DNA from: Amoebophrya sp. A120
Lineage: Eukaryota; Sar; Dinophyceae; Syndiniales; Amoebophryaceae
Assembly (NCBI GenBank): GCA_905178155.1
Contig: CAJINV010000003.1
Span: 1,999,873 to 2,063,872 of the forward strand
Direction: 5' to 3'
DNA length: 64,000 nucleotides
Every line of letters starts with the position of its first letter. Within the stretch, counting starts at the first letter, position 1. A program made the translations under genes and the position numbers. The notes beneath the pieces were generated by a model. The model saw only the letters and a program-made list of their open reading frames with translations, did not search any database and was not told where the DNA came from. Shown here piece by piece: positions 18,166-30,300 of the stretch.

Positions 18166-21100
18166 TGCAACTTCATTGTTGCTATTCGCGCCCGTCGCCG
18201 CCGCGGCCTCGGCGGCGGCCTTCTCCCCCGCGGCCGGCGGCGGTGCGGTCTTGGCCATCGTGTCCATGCACTGCGTGGCCATGGTCAGCAATTCCTTCTT
18301 TTCGGGCAGCTCCTTCTCGAACTTCTGTTTGGACTTGACCAGAAAAGCCCGCACGTACTCAATGAAGTCGGGCGTGGGGATGGCGTGCTGGAAGATGAAG
18401 GCGAGCAGCTTCCACCCTAAGAGCTGGGACCGCAGCCCCGGGTTGTGGGTGAGCTGCTTGATCACCTGCGCGTACATCTCGTTGGTCAGCGCCGCCTCGG
18501 ACCGCGCCTTCCACACGATCGCGTACAACAGCGGCACGCGCCGCTTCTCGTCCACGGGGTGGTCCGTCATCCAACCGAGCACGTTTCGGTAGGCCGCGGT
18601 AGCGGTGGAGTTCATGCTGGCGTCCCCGATGTTCGTCAACGGGGCGGACAGCTTATTCTTGCTCCACGCGAACGTGCCCCCGGGCTCGCACGGAAGAATC
18701 TTATTCCCGTCCGGACCCGTGATGGGCTTTACCACATCCGTGTTGATGCAGGGGGCCTTGCTCATGTCACCGTACAACGCCATCACCATGTCGAGGTTAC
18801 CCGACGCCACTTTACCGTCCCTGGGGTTGATGTTGATGCGTGTTTATTCAGATATAGAAGAGTGCACATGATCAGCGATCGAGTTTTCAAAATTCAAACG
18901 CACTGGAACTGGTGCCGGCCTAGATGCGAGACGAGCCGTTTCCGTTTGTTTCTACAACAGTGCATCTGCATGTATGACTAGAATACAATTAGCATATGCA
19001 AACAGAAACACTTTAGGAAACACGGGGAAAAAACACCAGAAGTGATTAATACCTTTGGAACAGGGACCCACGTCGAATATGGGCGATGCGCGAAGCGTTT
19101 TCCGCCTTTGTGAGAAGATCGGCGTCGACGCCCGCATCTTGTCCGGCAAGAGCTAAATTCGCGACCTTGGTGGCCAGGCCGTGAAAATCTTTCTTGGCTT
19201 CCAGGGTTTTCAGACAGGAATGCAGCTGTTCCTCGATCCACCCGGGGTCCATAAGCTTCGTCAACATTTCTCGCGCAGGCTTCAGATCGTTGGCGTCCAC
19301 CTGTCCATTCGCCACGCACGTTGACAGGGACGCTTGGATCCCCCGCTTGTCGCAATTGTTGATGGCCGCCGTCAGCAACTTTACGAGCTCCTTGGGAGAA
19401 TCGTGCTTCAACTCGTGCTTCTCGAGCTTCTCCTCGTCCAACTTGCTCTTCAGCCGCTCCCACTGGGCTTGCAGCTTCACAAATTTCGCGCCCGCCTGCT
19501 CGTCCAACCAATCGGACTGGTTTTTTAACCCCTTCTGGGTAGCCTATGCGTCAGAGAAAATAAAAACTTTCACTTTGTTTTAATTGAAAAGAAAAACCTC
19601 ATTAGGCTGAGGCTAGCTCTAGCAGGTGAAGACTGCAGCAGAAGCAAAATCACATAACGCTATGAAAGCATGCTACCACGAAACAAGTTGACAGGAAGAA
19701 CGAGCTAAAAGTCGAAGAAACTTTTATTTACCTGCTCCACGACGTGCTGCAGCCGCTTGCATGCGTCGAGGTCCGACGGGCTTGGGTCGGTTCGGTCGGA
19801 CAGACCGGCCATGGCGGTGATCAGCGGCAGCTGCACGGAGAGCATGTCGAGCCGGACCGCCAGGCGCTTGGCCACTTCGTCCTCGATTGCCAGATTGGTC
19901 AGCTGGGAGACCGCGGTCTGCAACTGATCCAAATCGACCGTCTTCAGCAATGCGTTCATGTCCTTGTAGACTTCGTACTCCTTGTGGAGCTTCGTTTGAC
20001 AGGTGAGAAACGCCGCTTCGCACACCTTCAGCTTGGTGCTCATGGACTCGATCTCCGCCCGCCACTTCTTCACCTGGTCGCACTCCGCCTTCAACTTGCC
20101 CAAGTCGTTCTTAAACGTCGCCAACGCGTTGGTGTTGGGCGTGTTCGGTTTGTACAACTTGGAACCCGTCGTCTTCATCCAGTTTTGCGTCATGCCGCGG
20201 AGCTCCCGCGCCCGCTTCGTCATCTTCCTCGTGCGGTAGCCGCGGAAGGCCGCCTGGATTTTGATGGTTTTCTCGAGTGTGGCAAACCGCACCTGCTCGT
20301 CGAGGACTTGGTGGCCCCGAAGACGGGCCATCACCTTGGTTTTTCCCATCACGTACTGGCCCTTCAACTCCGGTTGGTGGAACACCTCCGGAAGGCGGTC
20401 CAGAATCAGCGTAACCACCGCCGGGTCGGGGAGCTTTTTGCCCGCTTTTTTCTCACATTCCATCCGGAGCTTCACCGGAAAGCACGCGCGGTACTTCCGG
20501 CAGAACTCGGCGGGCAAAGCGCGTAACGGATACCCCTGCTGCCGGATTTTCACCGCCTCCATGGCGCCGGAAAAAATCAGCTGCTCCAACACCTTCGCGC
20601 GCGTGAAAATCTTCGGTTTCTTCTCGTCGTTGGGCTTGATGCACCGGACAAAATGCGGCACGGCGGAACGAATTCGCTCCATTAGCGTTTTCAGCGACGC
20701 GCGGAACTGGGTTGAAACCGTCAACTTTTTCTGCTTGCCCTCTTCCTCCAATTGCTTCCCTAAATCCCGCAGCAACTCGTTCTTCGAGGTCTTCAGCACG
20801 TCCATCGCCTCGGGCGGCGGGTCGTCCGTGTTTTTTTCATGCACCCAGCCACCGACATTGTAGGTGACCTTGCCGGCGTAGTGGGTCAGCGTGAACTCCG
20901 GCGGGTCCTTGTTGAACTTGTCCGCCTCGAAGTAAGCATTCTTCTTGGTTTCCATCAGCTTCCCCAGATTGTTCATAAACGTCTTGTCCGTTTGCCGCAT
21001 CCCTTTGGTGGCGTCGTCCAGTACGCTGAAGATGGAGTCCCTGGGCGCGGCAATCGTGTCCAGGATCTCCTGGTTGTCCGCGAACGTGATGCCCTCGACG

Positions 21101-23521
21101 GAAACCCCCTCCGCCTTGTAGTCCGCCATCTCGCGCTTGAACACGAATTCGTTGAAGTGCTGTTGCAGGTTCTCGTTGGACAAATTGATCGTGATCTGCT
21201 CCCAGGTGTTGTTGGGGAAGGACTCGAAGCCGGCGATATCCAATAAACCCACCTCGATCTTCTTCGCGCTGCTGTTCCCGATGTCCCCGGCGACAACCTT
21301 GTTTAAGTTTTCCATCAGCCAGGCGAACAGTCGCGAGTACACCAGCGTGGCTAACCCATTCCGCGCCTCGTTCGCCAGCTCCGGCTTCAGTTGCTTCACC
21401 GTCACGTCCTTCCCGACGATCAGCTTCTTGTTCGTGATCGCGGTCTGCAGCACCTTGTCGTCGCACTCCCAGGCGGTGGACACCTCCTTGGTCTTGTCGC
21501 AGATGGACGAATCGTTTTTCCCCGCTTGAAAACTCACGTTCCCGAGCAATAAAATGCCCGCCACCGCCTTGAACAGGTCGGCGCGCTTCTTCTCGCCGAT
21601 GGTGACGTCCTCGAAGGCCGACACCACCTCGTTGTACTCGGTTTTGTCATCCACACCGTCGGCGAGCTGGGCTCCGCTTTTCAGGTAGTTGAAGTCGCTC
21701 CACTTCGTGCCCTTCGGCAGCCCGTACTTCGCCCCGTCCGGGCCGTGCAGCAGCATGTAGAAGATGTGAAAGTTGCGCTCCAAACTGGTCTGCTTCAGCA
21801 CGCGCGACTTCTCCAGCAAGTAGTCCACCAGCAGCGCACCGTCAATGGAGCCCTTTTGCCCGAACATGATCGCGGTCCACTTCCCGAACCGGGACGAGTT
21901 GTTGTTCCGGGAGGTCTTCGCGTTCCCAAAAGCTTCCAAGATCGGGTTGCACTGCATGATGCGGTCCTGGATGCGGCTCTCGTTGTGCCCGGCGGAGTCC
22001 GCGAAGAACCCCAACATGATCTTACACGCTTCGGTCTTCCCCGCCCCGGACTCTCCGGAGATCAAAATCGCCTGGTTCAAACTCTCGCGCACGCACCCCG
22101 ACAAAGCGGTCTTGGCGATGGAGTACACGTGCGGGGGCTGCTCCCGGGAATCCGCCGCGTTAATGTACTTGTCCATGACCTCGGGCGTGTCCAGGCCCAG
22201 CCGCTCGAAGGGGTGTGAAGTGTAAAAGTGTCTGGGTCTGGAAGGATCCGAACTTGTGATGCGTGTTTCGGATCCTACGAGAAAGATCTGTGATGCACAA
22301 ACGTGCAAAAGGTGCCCACTTCTGGCCTTGCTGAGAGGGCATCTCTCATGCAGAATACGCATCAGCAAGGAGCTGCAGAACCTGTGATGCTAGGCCCTGC
22401 ATTCCAGACGTGGGGGAGCTTGGAAAAACTGCATGACAAATCTCGGAGTCTCCCAGACCCAGACATTTTTGCAATTCATAAGGGGTTGCAGGAGACGATG
22501 ATCTGGTCGATCATCGTATAGATCTCCCCCTTCCCGTACCTATGCATTGCAAAAGTATCGTACTAGTAGTAATTGCATTCATGCATTACAAATTTTTTTC
22601 TTAAGGTAAATCCGCATGACAAATTTTATTTCTGATGCTGGGGAAATTTGTATTGCATTTATACGAGTACGATACTTTTGCAATGCATAGTACCGGGTTT
22701 CCAACGACTGCAGCACCGCGGCGTTCACCACGGACCGCAGCTGACACACGTCGGGTAAGCCCATCAAATGGTCGTCCTCCACGTCGGCCATATCACAGTG
22801 AAAAATGCCCCCCACCCCTGAAATTGCAAGAATCTGTGATGCGAAGTTTCCAAATGAAAGCTTTTTGTCATGCATGAAAGGAGTACGAATCTTTCTGATG
22901 CAGATTCTAGTCGTGTCTCGCATCGCTTGCATGACAAGCACCGCTCTTGCTGGGATCTTTTGCAATACAAATTTTTGCTATTCACGATCGGAAATCTGTG
23001 ATGCTGATACACGCAAGAGGGCGAATGTTTCATTTGGAAAGATTTGCAATACAAATGCTTTCAAGTTCGGGGGTGGGGGCATTTTTCATTGTAATAGGCC
23101 ACTTTCGTGATCTCCTCCGCGGTCAGCCACACCACCTCCTGATATGCATTGCAAAAATGACTGGGTCTGGAAACATGGAACTTGTAATGCTAGTCCTACA
23201 TTTCTGTAAGATCTGTATTGCATGACCAACAATAAAGTAGCAACGCGCTCTTTTGTCATATAAAAGCGCAGCTTGTCATGCGGACTGCGCATGGCAAAGT
23301 GTTCGGCAAACTTGTCATGCTTGGCTGCCTTGGGAAGTATTGCAGTCGTCCACAGTTCAGCATCACAAGTTTTCAGACCCAGACGTCGTTGCATTTGATA
23401 CCTGACTCGCGTTCTCGATCTGGTAGCCGCGGACCTTCTTGCCCTTCATGTCCTTCGTCTGCCCCGTGTCCTTCGCCATCACGTACCCCTCGACGGGGTG
23501 CGGAATCCACTGCTTCAACAT
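18148..23521 (-). CDS. MyTH4 myosin heavy chain, tandem copy 3 (complete, different introner set)
   Basis: Exons are 23521-23401, 23137-23097, 22785-22690, 22535-22481, 22208-19732, 19543-19053 and 18820-18148. They total 3,954 nt, the same length as copy 2, although two introns lie at different places. Copy 3 has an introner at 23096-22791 (TSD TGGCC) splitting the codons for KVA and DVED, where copies 1 and 2 run through. It reads straight through GLPDVCQLRS, where copies 1 and 2 carry an introner with TSD CGTGT. Domains match copy 2: motor, one IQ, MyTH4, no FERM. Small protein differences include K to Q after NVSF and A to T in the IQ motif. The last codons again come from the adjacent retroelement. 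Confidence 0.93.
22214..22480 (-). mobile_element. Introner, family A, myosin copy 3 (NPF site)
   Basis: Identical to 12227-12493, TSD CCCCT. Confidence 0.92.
22541..22689 (-). mobile_element. Introner, family C, myosin copy 3
   Basis: Identical in position and structure to 12554-12702, TSD GGTAC. Confidence 0.92.
22791..23096 (-). mobile_element. Introner, family D, only in myosin copy 3
   Basis: A 306-bp element, TIR TATYACARTGAAAAATGCCC followed by a C-rich tract, TSD TGGCC at 23101-23097 and 22790-22786. Copies 1 and 2 have the uninterrupted site (GTCGCGGACGTGG) near 3019-3031 and 13006-13018. Confidence 0.95.
23143..23400 (-). mobile_element. Introner, family A, myosin copy 3 intron 1
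   Basis: Same insertion site as intron 1 of copies 1 and 2, but clearly diverged inside. It keeps a perfect TSD TCAGG at 23405-23401 and 23142-23138. Confidence 0.92.
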
Positions 23522-24108
23522 CTTGCTTCTTCGCGAGGAGGGCGGGCGGGGGGCTGAAACTAACTAAGGCGTAAAAGAATGGTCAATAAATTTCTTTCGA
23601 AAGTAACCAGTTTGTTACAACTTAGTCTTAGCATTAAAAGCGCTTGAAGTAAACGTGCTTTTTGTCGGTCTCGTCAAAAATACCGGCAACGCCATGGTGC
23701 ACGTGGGTCGTGATCATCATGGAACGAATAAAAATATTTCATTTGGGACAATAAAACAATCATGTAGCACAGGGTATCGAATTGGGAAGATGATGGGTGT
23801 CACAGTGGCGTTTGGCTTGCTAGGCCACTGTTGCAAATGAGAGGATGAACGTGAAAAAGAAAATCTGAGTATATTAAATAATTCTGCCGTCATGCCGGCT
23901 GAAAAAGAGCGAGCAGTGGCGCCTAGGTGCACGATGAAGCAGACGTTTCTTATCAACAAGCACGAGTTGCAGGACGAATCAAAAAGCGCAGCACGATACC
24001 GAGTCAGATTGTTCTTCGTCACTTTCTGCTGAATTGTTCTTGATCAGTACGACTGCAGACCGACAATTTTAGTCTTGCCTTTGGCTTTGCGCCATGGTTA
24101 TTCGCATA

Positions 24109-24372
24109 TTAAAACCGATTTTGACAATTAACCACTGGATTGCAAACAAAGAGTAGTTCATTTTCATAGATAGACCGAATTTCACGAATGAAATACTGGA
24201 GAAGTGCCAGAAAATCGGAATAGATACGAACGCCAATGGTCTCCCATTTCGGAAGATCATAGGCACTCGCCACTTGAGAAAGCGCTTGATTTAGATACCG
24301 CCTTGATTGCAGTATAGAAACGTCGCATCGCTCAATCCTTATTTCTCCGCATATTTCCGTCCATGAGGACAT
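24109..24372 (-). CDS. Small ORF upstream of myosin copy 3, unknown
   Basis: An 87-codon frame from ATG at 24372 (MSSWTEICGEIRIERC) with non-random composition (ALLQYFIREIRSIYENELLF). In copies 1 and 2 the same region (about 4055-4320 and 14042-14307) is frameshifted after the first 20 or so codons by short indels. I do not recognise it. It could be a real short exon, a relic or chance. Confidence 0.25.
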   Translation of the reverse strand: MSSWTEICGEIRIERCDVSILQSRRYLNQALSQVASAYDLPKWETIGVRIYSDFLALLQYFIREIRSIYENELLFVCNPVVNCQNRF

Positions 24373-24746
24373 GCATCATGCTACTTGCGATTGCGCATCA
24401 TGAGTTAAATACCTGCACTGTTACTCTCGCATCATCAGATATGCATCTTTAGGTGTAGCAAGTATTCGTGTCAAACGATAGTACGCACTCGAATAAATCA
24501 ATGCCCATATTATCAGTAATTTTCTTGTAGCCCGCATGCAGCTCGGTCCTGAAACAAGTCAAACAGCATCACAAACAAAGCTCGATGTACAATCACAAGT
24601 CAAATTGTTGAAGCCTTCAGCAAGCAAGTTCGCCCGGAAACAGGGCGCACCCCAAAAAAACAAAACTGAAAGAAACCATCAAACAAAGTCAAATCAAATC
24701 AAATTCACAAAATGTGCATCACCCGAACGGCTGAATCCGTATCTTT

Positions 24747-27314
24747 TTACTTGAGTCCCGGCCGGGTTGTCGAGAATGAATACTCAGCGCTCCGCATACG
24801 ATTCGTCTGGCTCGCGTTGTACAGCTGTGCGTGGTGTGCAGCGGCAGAAAGACCGCGCCTGGAGACTACGGCTCTATTGAGAGAGTCCATCTGGGCATCC
24901 AGTATTTCCTGCATTCTGGCACCAATCCTCTCCATTTCCAAAAGCCGCTCCCGGCGCGTCAAAGGCTGACGTCGTTTTGTAGATTCGTTGTCGTTCGGCT
25001 GATGTCGCGGAAAACAGTGCGATTACGTATACCTCTTGCTATTCCATTGGAAAACCGCAAAATCAAATTAATCTATACGAGAAAAAACGCCTGCGGAAAT
25101 GTATGTAGGTATACCTTTTCTGGGTCGTCGGCATCCCCACCCGCATCGCCAGCAGCACCACCAGCCCCCTTTTTCGGGGTTCGGAGGTTGTCACTTACAG
25201 CTGATGTCGCGCTGCCGGCGACTTCAGTCGACGCAGTTGCCCCACGACTGGCAGTTGGTGGTACCAGAAGCAGCCGAAATTCATCCTCGTCTTTGTCTTT
25301 CTCGTTCCCTCTAGTACCGCCCCGACGCGGTGGCGTCGAGGAGGCCAGTCGCTGCTTGAACTCTGGACTACGCAGTTGCCGCTCGATCCGGGATATCAAA
25401 TGTAAAAATGTCTGGGTCTGGAAGATTCTGAGACTTGTCATGCACGTTTTGCATGGGCCATGATGTCTGTGATGCATGCCCTAGCGTCACAGACTTTTTG
25501 AGGGCTCTGCGATGCCTATTCCGCATGGCAAATGGAAATGCCCTCACCGCGTAGCCAAAATTGCATTCCCTTTGCTACTTATGCAATACAGATTTTTTTG
25601 GAATCCAAATGCAGCATCACAAGTTCGGATTCTTCCAGACCCGGACATTTTTGCATTTGATACGGGACTCGACGCCGGACTTCAACGTGGCCACAGCTTG
25701 CTGCTGCCTCGGCGTGGACATCGATACTGTCGCTGACTCCGACAAGAGCAGGCCTTTGCTTCGTGATCCTCGCAGCGTGGTCGCATTATCGCTCTTCTCC
25801 TCTGATGCTCCTGGCTGAGGATTTTTCTCTTGTTCACCTGCAACTACTCCCGCTGGGTCTGCCTCTGTATTTCCTCCTCTGGATTTGTTCTTTTGCGGGG
25901 GAGTGCTTTTGACGAACTGCGCCGGTTGTCCAGATCTTCGTGTAGAAGAAGTTCCAGGCGACTCGCCGGCGACCACCATAGAACCACTTCCCGGTGCGCC
26001 GGAAGCAGATGGTGCGACCGTGACCACGGTATTGATGTTCTGCCACGGATTACTTGCGCTGCTACGAGCCCCGCCCGGACGCGTCGCGCTCCCCGGCCGG
26101 GCTCGCGCGTTGCTTGGTGGTTTATTTCGGGGACCAGGAGGTCTTTGCGGTGCACGGAGGTGTTGCCGCTTGTAGGCTAAAGAGAGACTCGTCGAACAAC
26201 CAGAATTATCGCCAATATTGCCCGCTCTCAAAGTGCTCACGGTCACAGTACCTCCGCCGTCGGTACCGTCACGCTGCGGGGCGGAAGCAGAACTGGCTTG
26301 CGCGACGACCCCAGCGCCGCTGCTGCGCGATACTAGAAAAACGCGCGGGCTTGGACTGGCTGCTGCTCGTACTCGCATCGGAGTGGCCGCGGCGCTGCTG
26401 GACGAGGGACCACTTTTTATTGTCGCGCCGCTTGGGGGCAGCACGGAGTAGGGCTGTCGGGCGTCTTTATCCGGCTGACTTTTCAAAAGCTGCCGTTGTA
26501 AGTGTCTCGCATAGGGTAGATCCTGCATCCAGGAGGTATCGTTAGGTTTCTTCGTCCGCGCCTGCTGGGACGCTGAAGACGGTGTCGTTAGATTTCTTGA
26601 CGCTTGGCTCGATCTGGATCGTGCACGAGCGGTTTTGCTCTGTAGTTGCTCGGGCGGGCGCAAAACGTGTTGTTGTTCCAAAGCCGCCGCCACTCCAACC
26701 TGTAGCTGTACCCGTTTGATGGTCATCATCATCATCATCTTTGTTTTTGCCCGTGACATTGGAATTATGTCTTTTCTCATCGTTCCTCTCGAGTGGACGC
26801 ACACTCGAGCGCATTAATTTGTTGTGACATCCTGTTTGATGGCGTAATCTAATATAATTAGAATTACTAAGCCACGATTTGAAGGATTGGCCCCGAGCAT
26901 ACCATACAATGAATCATCGAGTGTAAAAATGTGTGTCACCTCGACCTCCTTCCGGTAAGACGTCATCAGCCAAATGTAAATGTAAACTCAGATTCAGTTT
27001 CTTTGGTAGTCGTCAACGTCTAGAGCTTACTAGCGTTAGTTGTGGCACGCGGGCAGTCTAGTGAAGCCCTTAGCCTTATGGGATGAAACACGCACCTGCT
27101 GCGCGGAGGTTGGCGACGGGCGGCTTCTTGGATTGTTAGCAGACGGCACTGGATTCGGGAGAAGCAAAGGCGAGTCTGCCTGCTGCTTTTCCTCCTTGGC
27201 AAAATCTCGCGGAACAACGGGTGGCGCCGATGGACTTGCGCTCGAAGCGACTTTATGCCGTATGAGTTCCTCAAGTCGCTCCAGTGCCCGCGCACTATCG
27301 TTGCTCATCTCCAT
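24747..27314 (-). CDS. Low-complexity basic protein, unknown function
   Basis: Well-supported exons are about 26780-25663 (continuing upstream in frame to about 26813), 25388-25115 and 24965-24747. The first gap is a family A introner; the second is a GT-AG intron in phase 0. The protein is rich in Ser, Ala, Pro, Arg and Gln. Its C-terminus is helical and charged (RRERLLEMERIGARMQEI). A likely first exon is 27314-27096 or a little shorter (MEMSNDSARALERLEELIRH), with a helical start and Pro/Ser-rich end. Its junction to the next exon is unresolved: the simplest donor is out of phase, while a donor at GTGC/GTGTTT with an acceptor at 26804 fits. Translation may instead start at ATG 26780. No known domain seen. 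Confidence 0.6.
25394..25662 (-). mobile_element. Introner, family A, in the low-complexity gene
   Basis: A 269-bp element, TIR TATCAAATGCAAAAATGTC (second copy TATCAAATGTAAAAATG), TSD TCCCG at 25667-25663 and 25393-25389. Removal joins VES to RIERQLRS in frame. Splicing at the nearest AG instead gives an early stop. Confidence 0.93.
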
Positions 27315-30300
27315 GGGTGGCTGTGGTTAATAGGGTTAAAAAGTGGTTGTAGGGAACGTCCACGTTTTTCTTTGCCGTCAGACAGAAGTAATAAGTACCT
27401 ACATGCTCATCCTCTTCTTGATGTTCAGACACCATTATAAAATCGCACCTTAACAATCGACATGCAGACGTTGCAGGAGTAGCTAGATTGAGCAAACAAG
27501 TATCTTATACTGAAACGCCAGCAGTAGACGTTAGCACCGTCTCCCCTCCCTTCTCCAATTCGTTGAAAAGCCTCGTGGCCCATTGCACGACATATTCCTC
27601 AGCGGACGCCATTTTGTCTTCTGCACGCCCGCAGGAAAACCCGAATCGCGAATAGGCAGGGGATGATGCCCGCTGCGGAGATTTCAGAGGGGGCGTCCTA
27701 CACCAAACCGAAGCGTCAAACGAGTGCCATATTATACAGTTGGGCAGCGTCCTCGAGCGATCCAGCAGTTTCTACTAACGCCCTCTGTGTTTAGTGGCAT
27801 GGAACTTCTGACGTTTGAAAGACAAAGCACTCCTCCAGCAAGCATAGTTCTCATTAAGATCGTGCATCCGCGAATCTTTAGTTCCTTCTGGAAGCGCACA
27901 GTCCAAACTGGATATTGAAATTGATCCGAGACGGAGCTAGGGCTGATGGGCCCAAAAATGTCGAAAAGTTCAACCACAACCATTCACGGTACTTATGATT
28001 GTGTTTAGTCTCGAAGCCACATGACATCAGGAAAAGCGTGATAGTCTTGTTTGCGAAGATGGCTGCGCTTTTGGTGCTATCTCTCAGACTGCGATCTTAA
28101 TTGTCACAGATTTGGTAAACCAACTTCCTCAAGCTAGCGCTCGTCTCCGTCACGCTCACGACTAGTAAGCGCGAGTCATAACATGTGTCATTCTATGCAG
28201 GAGCAGCTGGCCGATAGTATTGTTAATACACACGTGAACGTGTACGTGATAACTCGGACAGCTACAGCATCGGCCTGGCATCAAGACTCGCTGCAGCTGC
28301 AAGTGCTTGCTGTAGACCCAAAGAGAGTCCGACACAACATCCACACAAGCTAAGAACTATCGGACCAAAGTGGCCACATTTATTCAATTAACGCTGACGC
28401 ACCGTCCGATGTTCATCACCGGGCGGGCACAATAAATTCCTGGCGCCCATGCAGGAAACTGGCGGGCGGGCTCCCGTCTCCTGCCGAGCCTCCGCGCCAA
28501 TGGCAAGTCCGACGCGCCTTGCAGTGCTCGTGCTGCTGGGGCGCGTGTCTGTGGTCCAGCCGCCGCGGCGGGCGCGCCTGGGCTAGATAGGATTGGGCTG
28601 CGATTCTTCTGCGTCGGACTTGGCAGTAAATACACAAACACGACAAAGACCCGCCGCGGCAGGCTGGCATGCCACGGGCAGGGCCAGCCCCATCCGGCGC
28701 CGCGCATGAGCGCCAGGGCGGGGCGGCTGCGCGACAATGAAAGGCCCGGAGACGGCGACGGGCGTCGGCACTCGGCCCCCCGGGACGTAAAAAGCACAGG
28801 GGCAGGCCCCGCAAATCCTTCGGCCCCAGCTAAACCTACCAAAGGGCGAGGGCGGCGCACAGGGAAAATGGCGCGCTGTGCTATTTCTCTTGTTCTGGGC
28901 CATCACCTTTCCAGATGAAGGACCAGGCTCCGCCGCACCGCTTTCGGATAGTATCTGGCCCCGCTGGTTGCGACAACCGCGCGACATTCTGCCACAGACG
29001 AACCCAACGGCTGGAAGCTGAAGAACCACGAGCGTGCTGGGTTCGCCGCGGTCTTCGCACTTCTGCCGCACTTTTTGCGCCACCGGCCTGGGGGAACAAC
29101 GCGCAGCGACTTTTTTCCGCATGAGTTGCATCGCGCACCTTTAGGCGTTCTCCTGTCCTCCCGGTCGCGGCATCTTGTTGAGGAACACGACCGCTCTCTA
29201 CGGTTTTTTGAAAGTTTGAATGCTGAACGAGATGGAAAAACAACATTCACTAGCTCATGTTTGTGATCTTCAGCCGCCCTTCCTCAGTTGAGCTGAGATT
29301 TTCTCACTTGGCTTGCAACTCATCATGAACCGGCCCTCGCTTTTTCTCTTGTCTCATCTAACATTTTCTCAGCATCTCCAGAGCCAGACCACCTTCACTA
29401 ACAACACAACGCCAATAGAAAAACTTTGCTCGACTCGAGGGAGCGGGCGCAATTCCACCTCGTTTTCTTTGCAATGTTCCACATTGAAATAACTCAAGTA
29501 AAGGAAACAAACATCCTGGCGCCCACCGCGGGGGAGGGCTGGCACAAGCGGGAGTCCGGCGGCCTCAAGCCGAACCCCTGCGCCATCGTCAGGTGTGCGC
29601 CTGGCCTTGCCTGTCTAGGCGCCCCGCCAGGCCGAACGCGCGCGGCGCTTGCGCAGCTGCGCGGGAATGGCTACGAAGATAGGCCGACGCGGCATCGACC
29701 GCCATGGCCCCGCGGCCGAGCTGGCCAAGCCTATGCGCTCGCCGCCAGACGGGGGGCAGTCGAGTCTGCGCGGCAGGCAACAAGGCCGCTGGGCGCCAGA
29801 GCAAGCAAAACAAAAGACACCGGCGGCGGCGCCAGGCTGACAGGCCGCGCCGGCGCAAGAGTATTCGACCGGCCTGCGTCGCGGGCTGGCCCTGCTCCAC
29901 CATTTTTCCAATTTTCGGACTCGAGGAAGCTGCTTTCGGATTCGACGCGGCGCAGCTGATACTTTTGTCCGCCCCGCTCGTCGCCTGCGACCGAAAAATG
30001 CGCGCGAGTTCCACTCTGTCGACAACGCAAGCGGATGAGCCCAGAGCTTCATCGCGCAAATGTTCTCGTAGCCTCCGGCTTTCGGCGAACATCTTGCAGG
30101 GGAGCGCGATCGGTCATACTGCTGGCGCAGCTGAGCATTTGACTAGTTACCTTGCATCATGGAAAAGCGAACTAGTAAACACAAACTACAGGCACAGCCG
30201 TCGCGCTAACTCATCTAAGAATACAATTGAGGTTTTCCCACTTAGCTTACAACTCAACCTCCTGGCTGGCAGCCGCAGCATTCGTGTAGAATGTCCTCAA

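Larger units (their letters stand above)
1..24670. repeat. Tandem array of about 9.99-kb units carrying a MyTH4 myosin gene
   Basis: Position 1 matches 9991 and 19978, giving periods of 9,990 and 9,987 bp. The 3-bp difference lies in an introner near 2480. On the minus strand a unit reads: 5' flank, myosin gene, retroelement. Copies 1 and 2 are almost identical from about 2.55 to 9.99 kb. Copy 3 is identical to copy 2 over the 3' exons, differs by scattered substitutions at about 20.23-21.85 kb, and differs strongly at 22.75-24.3 kb. Homology of copy 3 to the other 5' flanks ends at 24670. The corresponding point in copies 1 and 2 is the edge of the retroelement (4614/4615 and 14601/14602). 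The array continues beyond the left edge. Confidence 0.95.

Noticed and set aside
1-24670. Tandem units as a pure assembly duplication
   Set aside because: The copies differ by substitutions, indels and whole introners, so at least copies 1, 2 and 3 are distinct; exact copy number still depends on the assembly.
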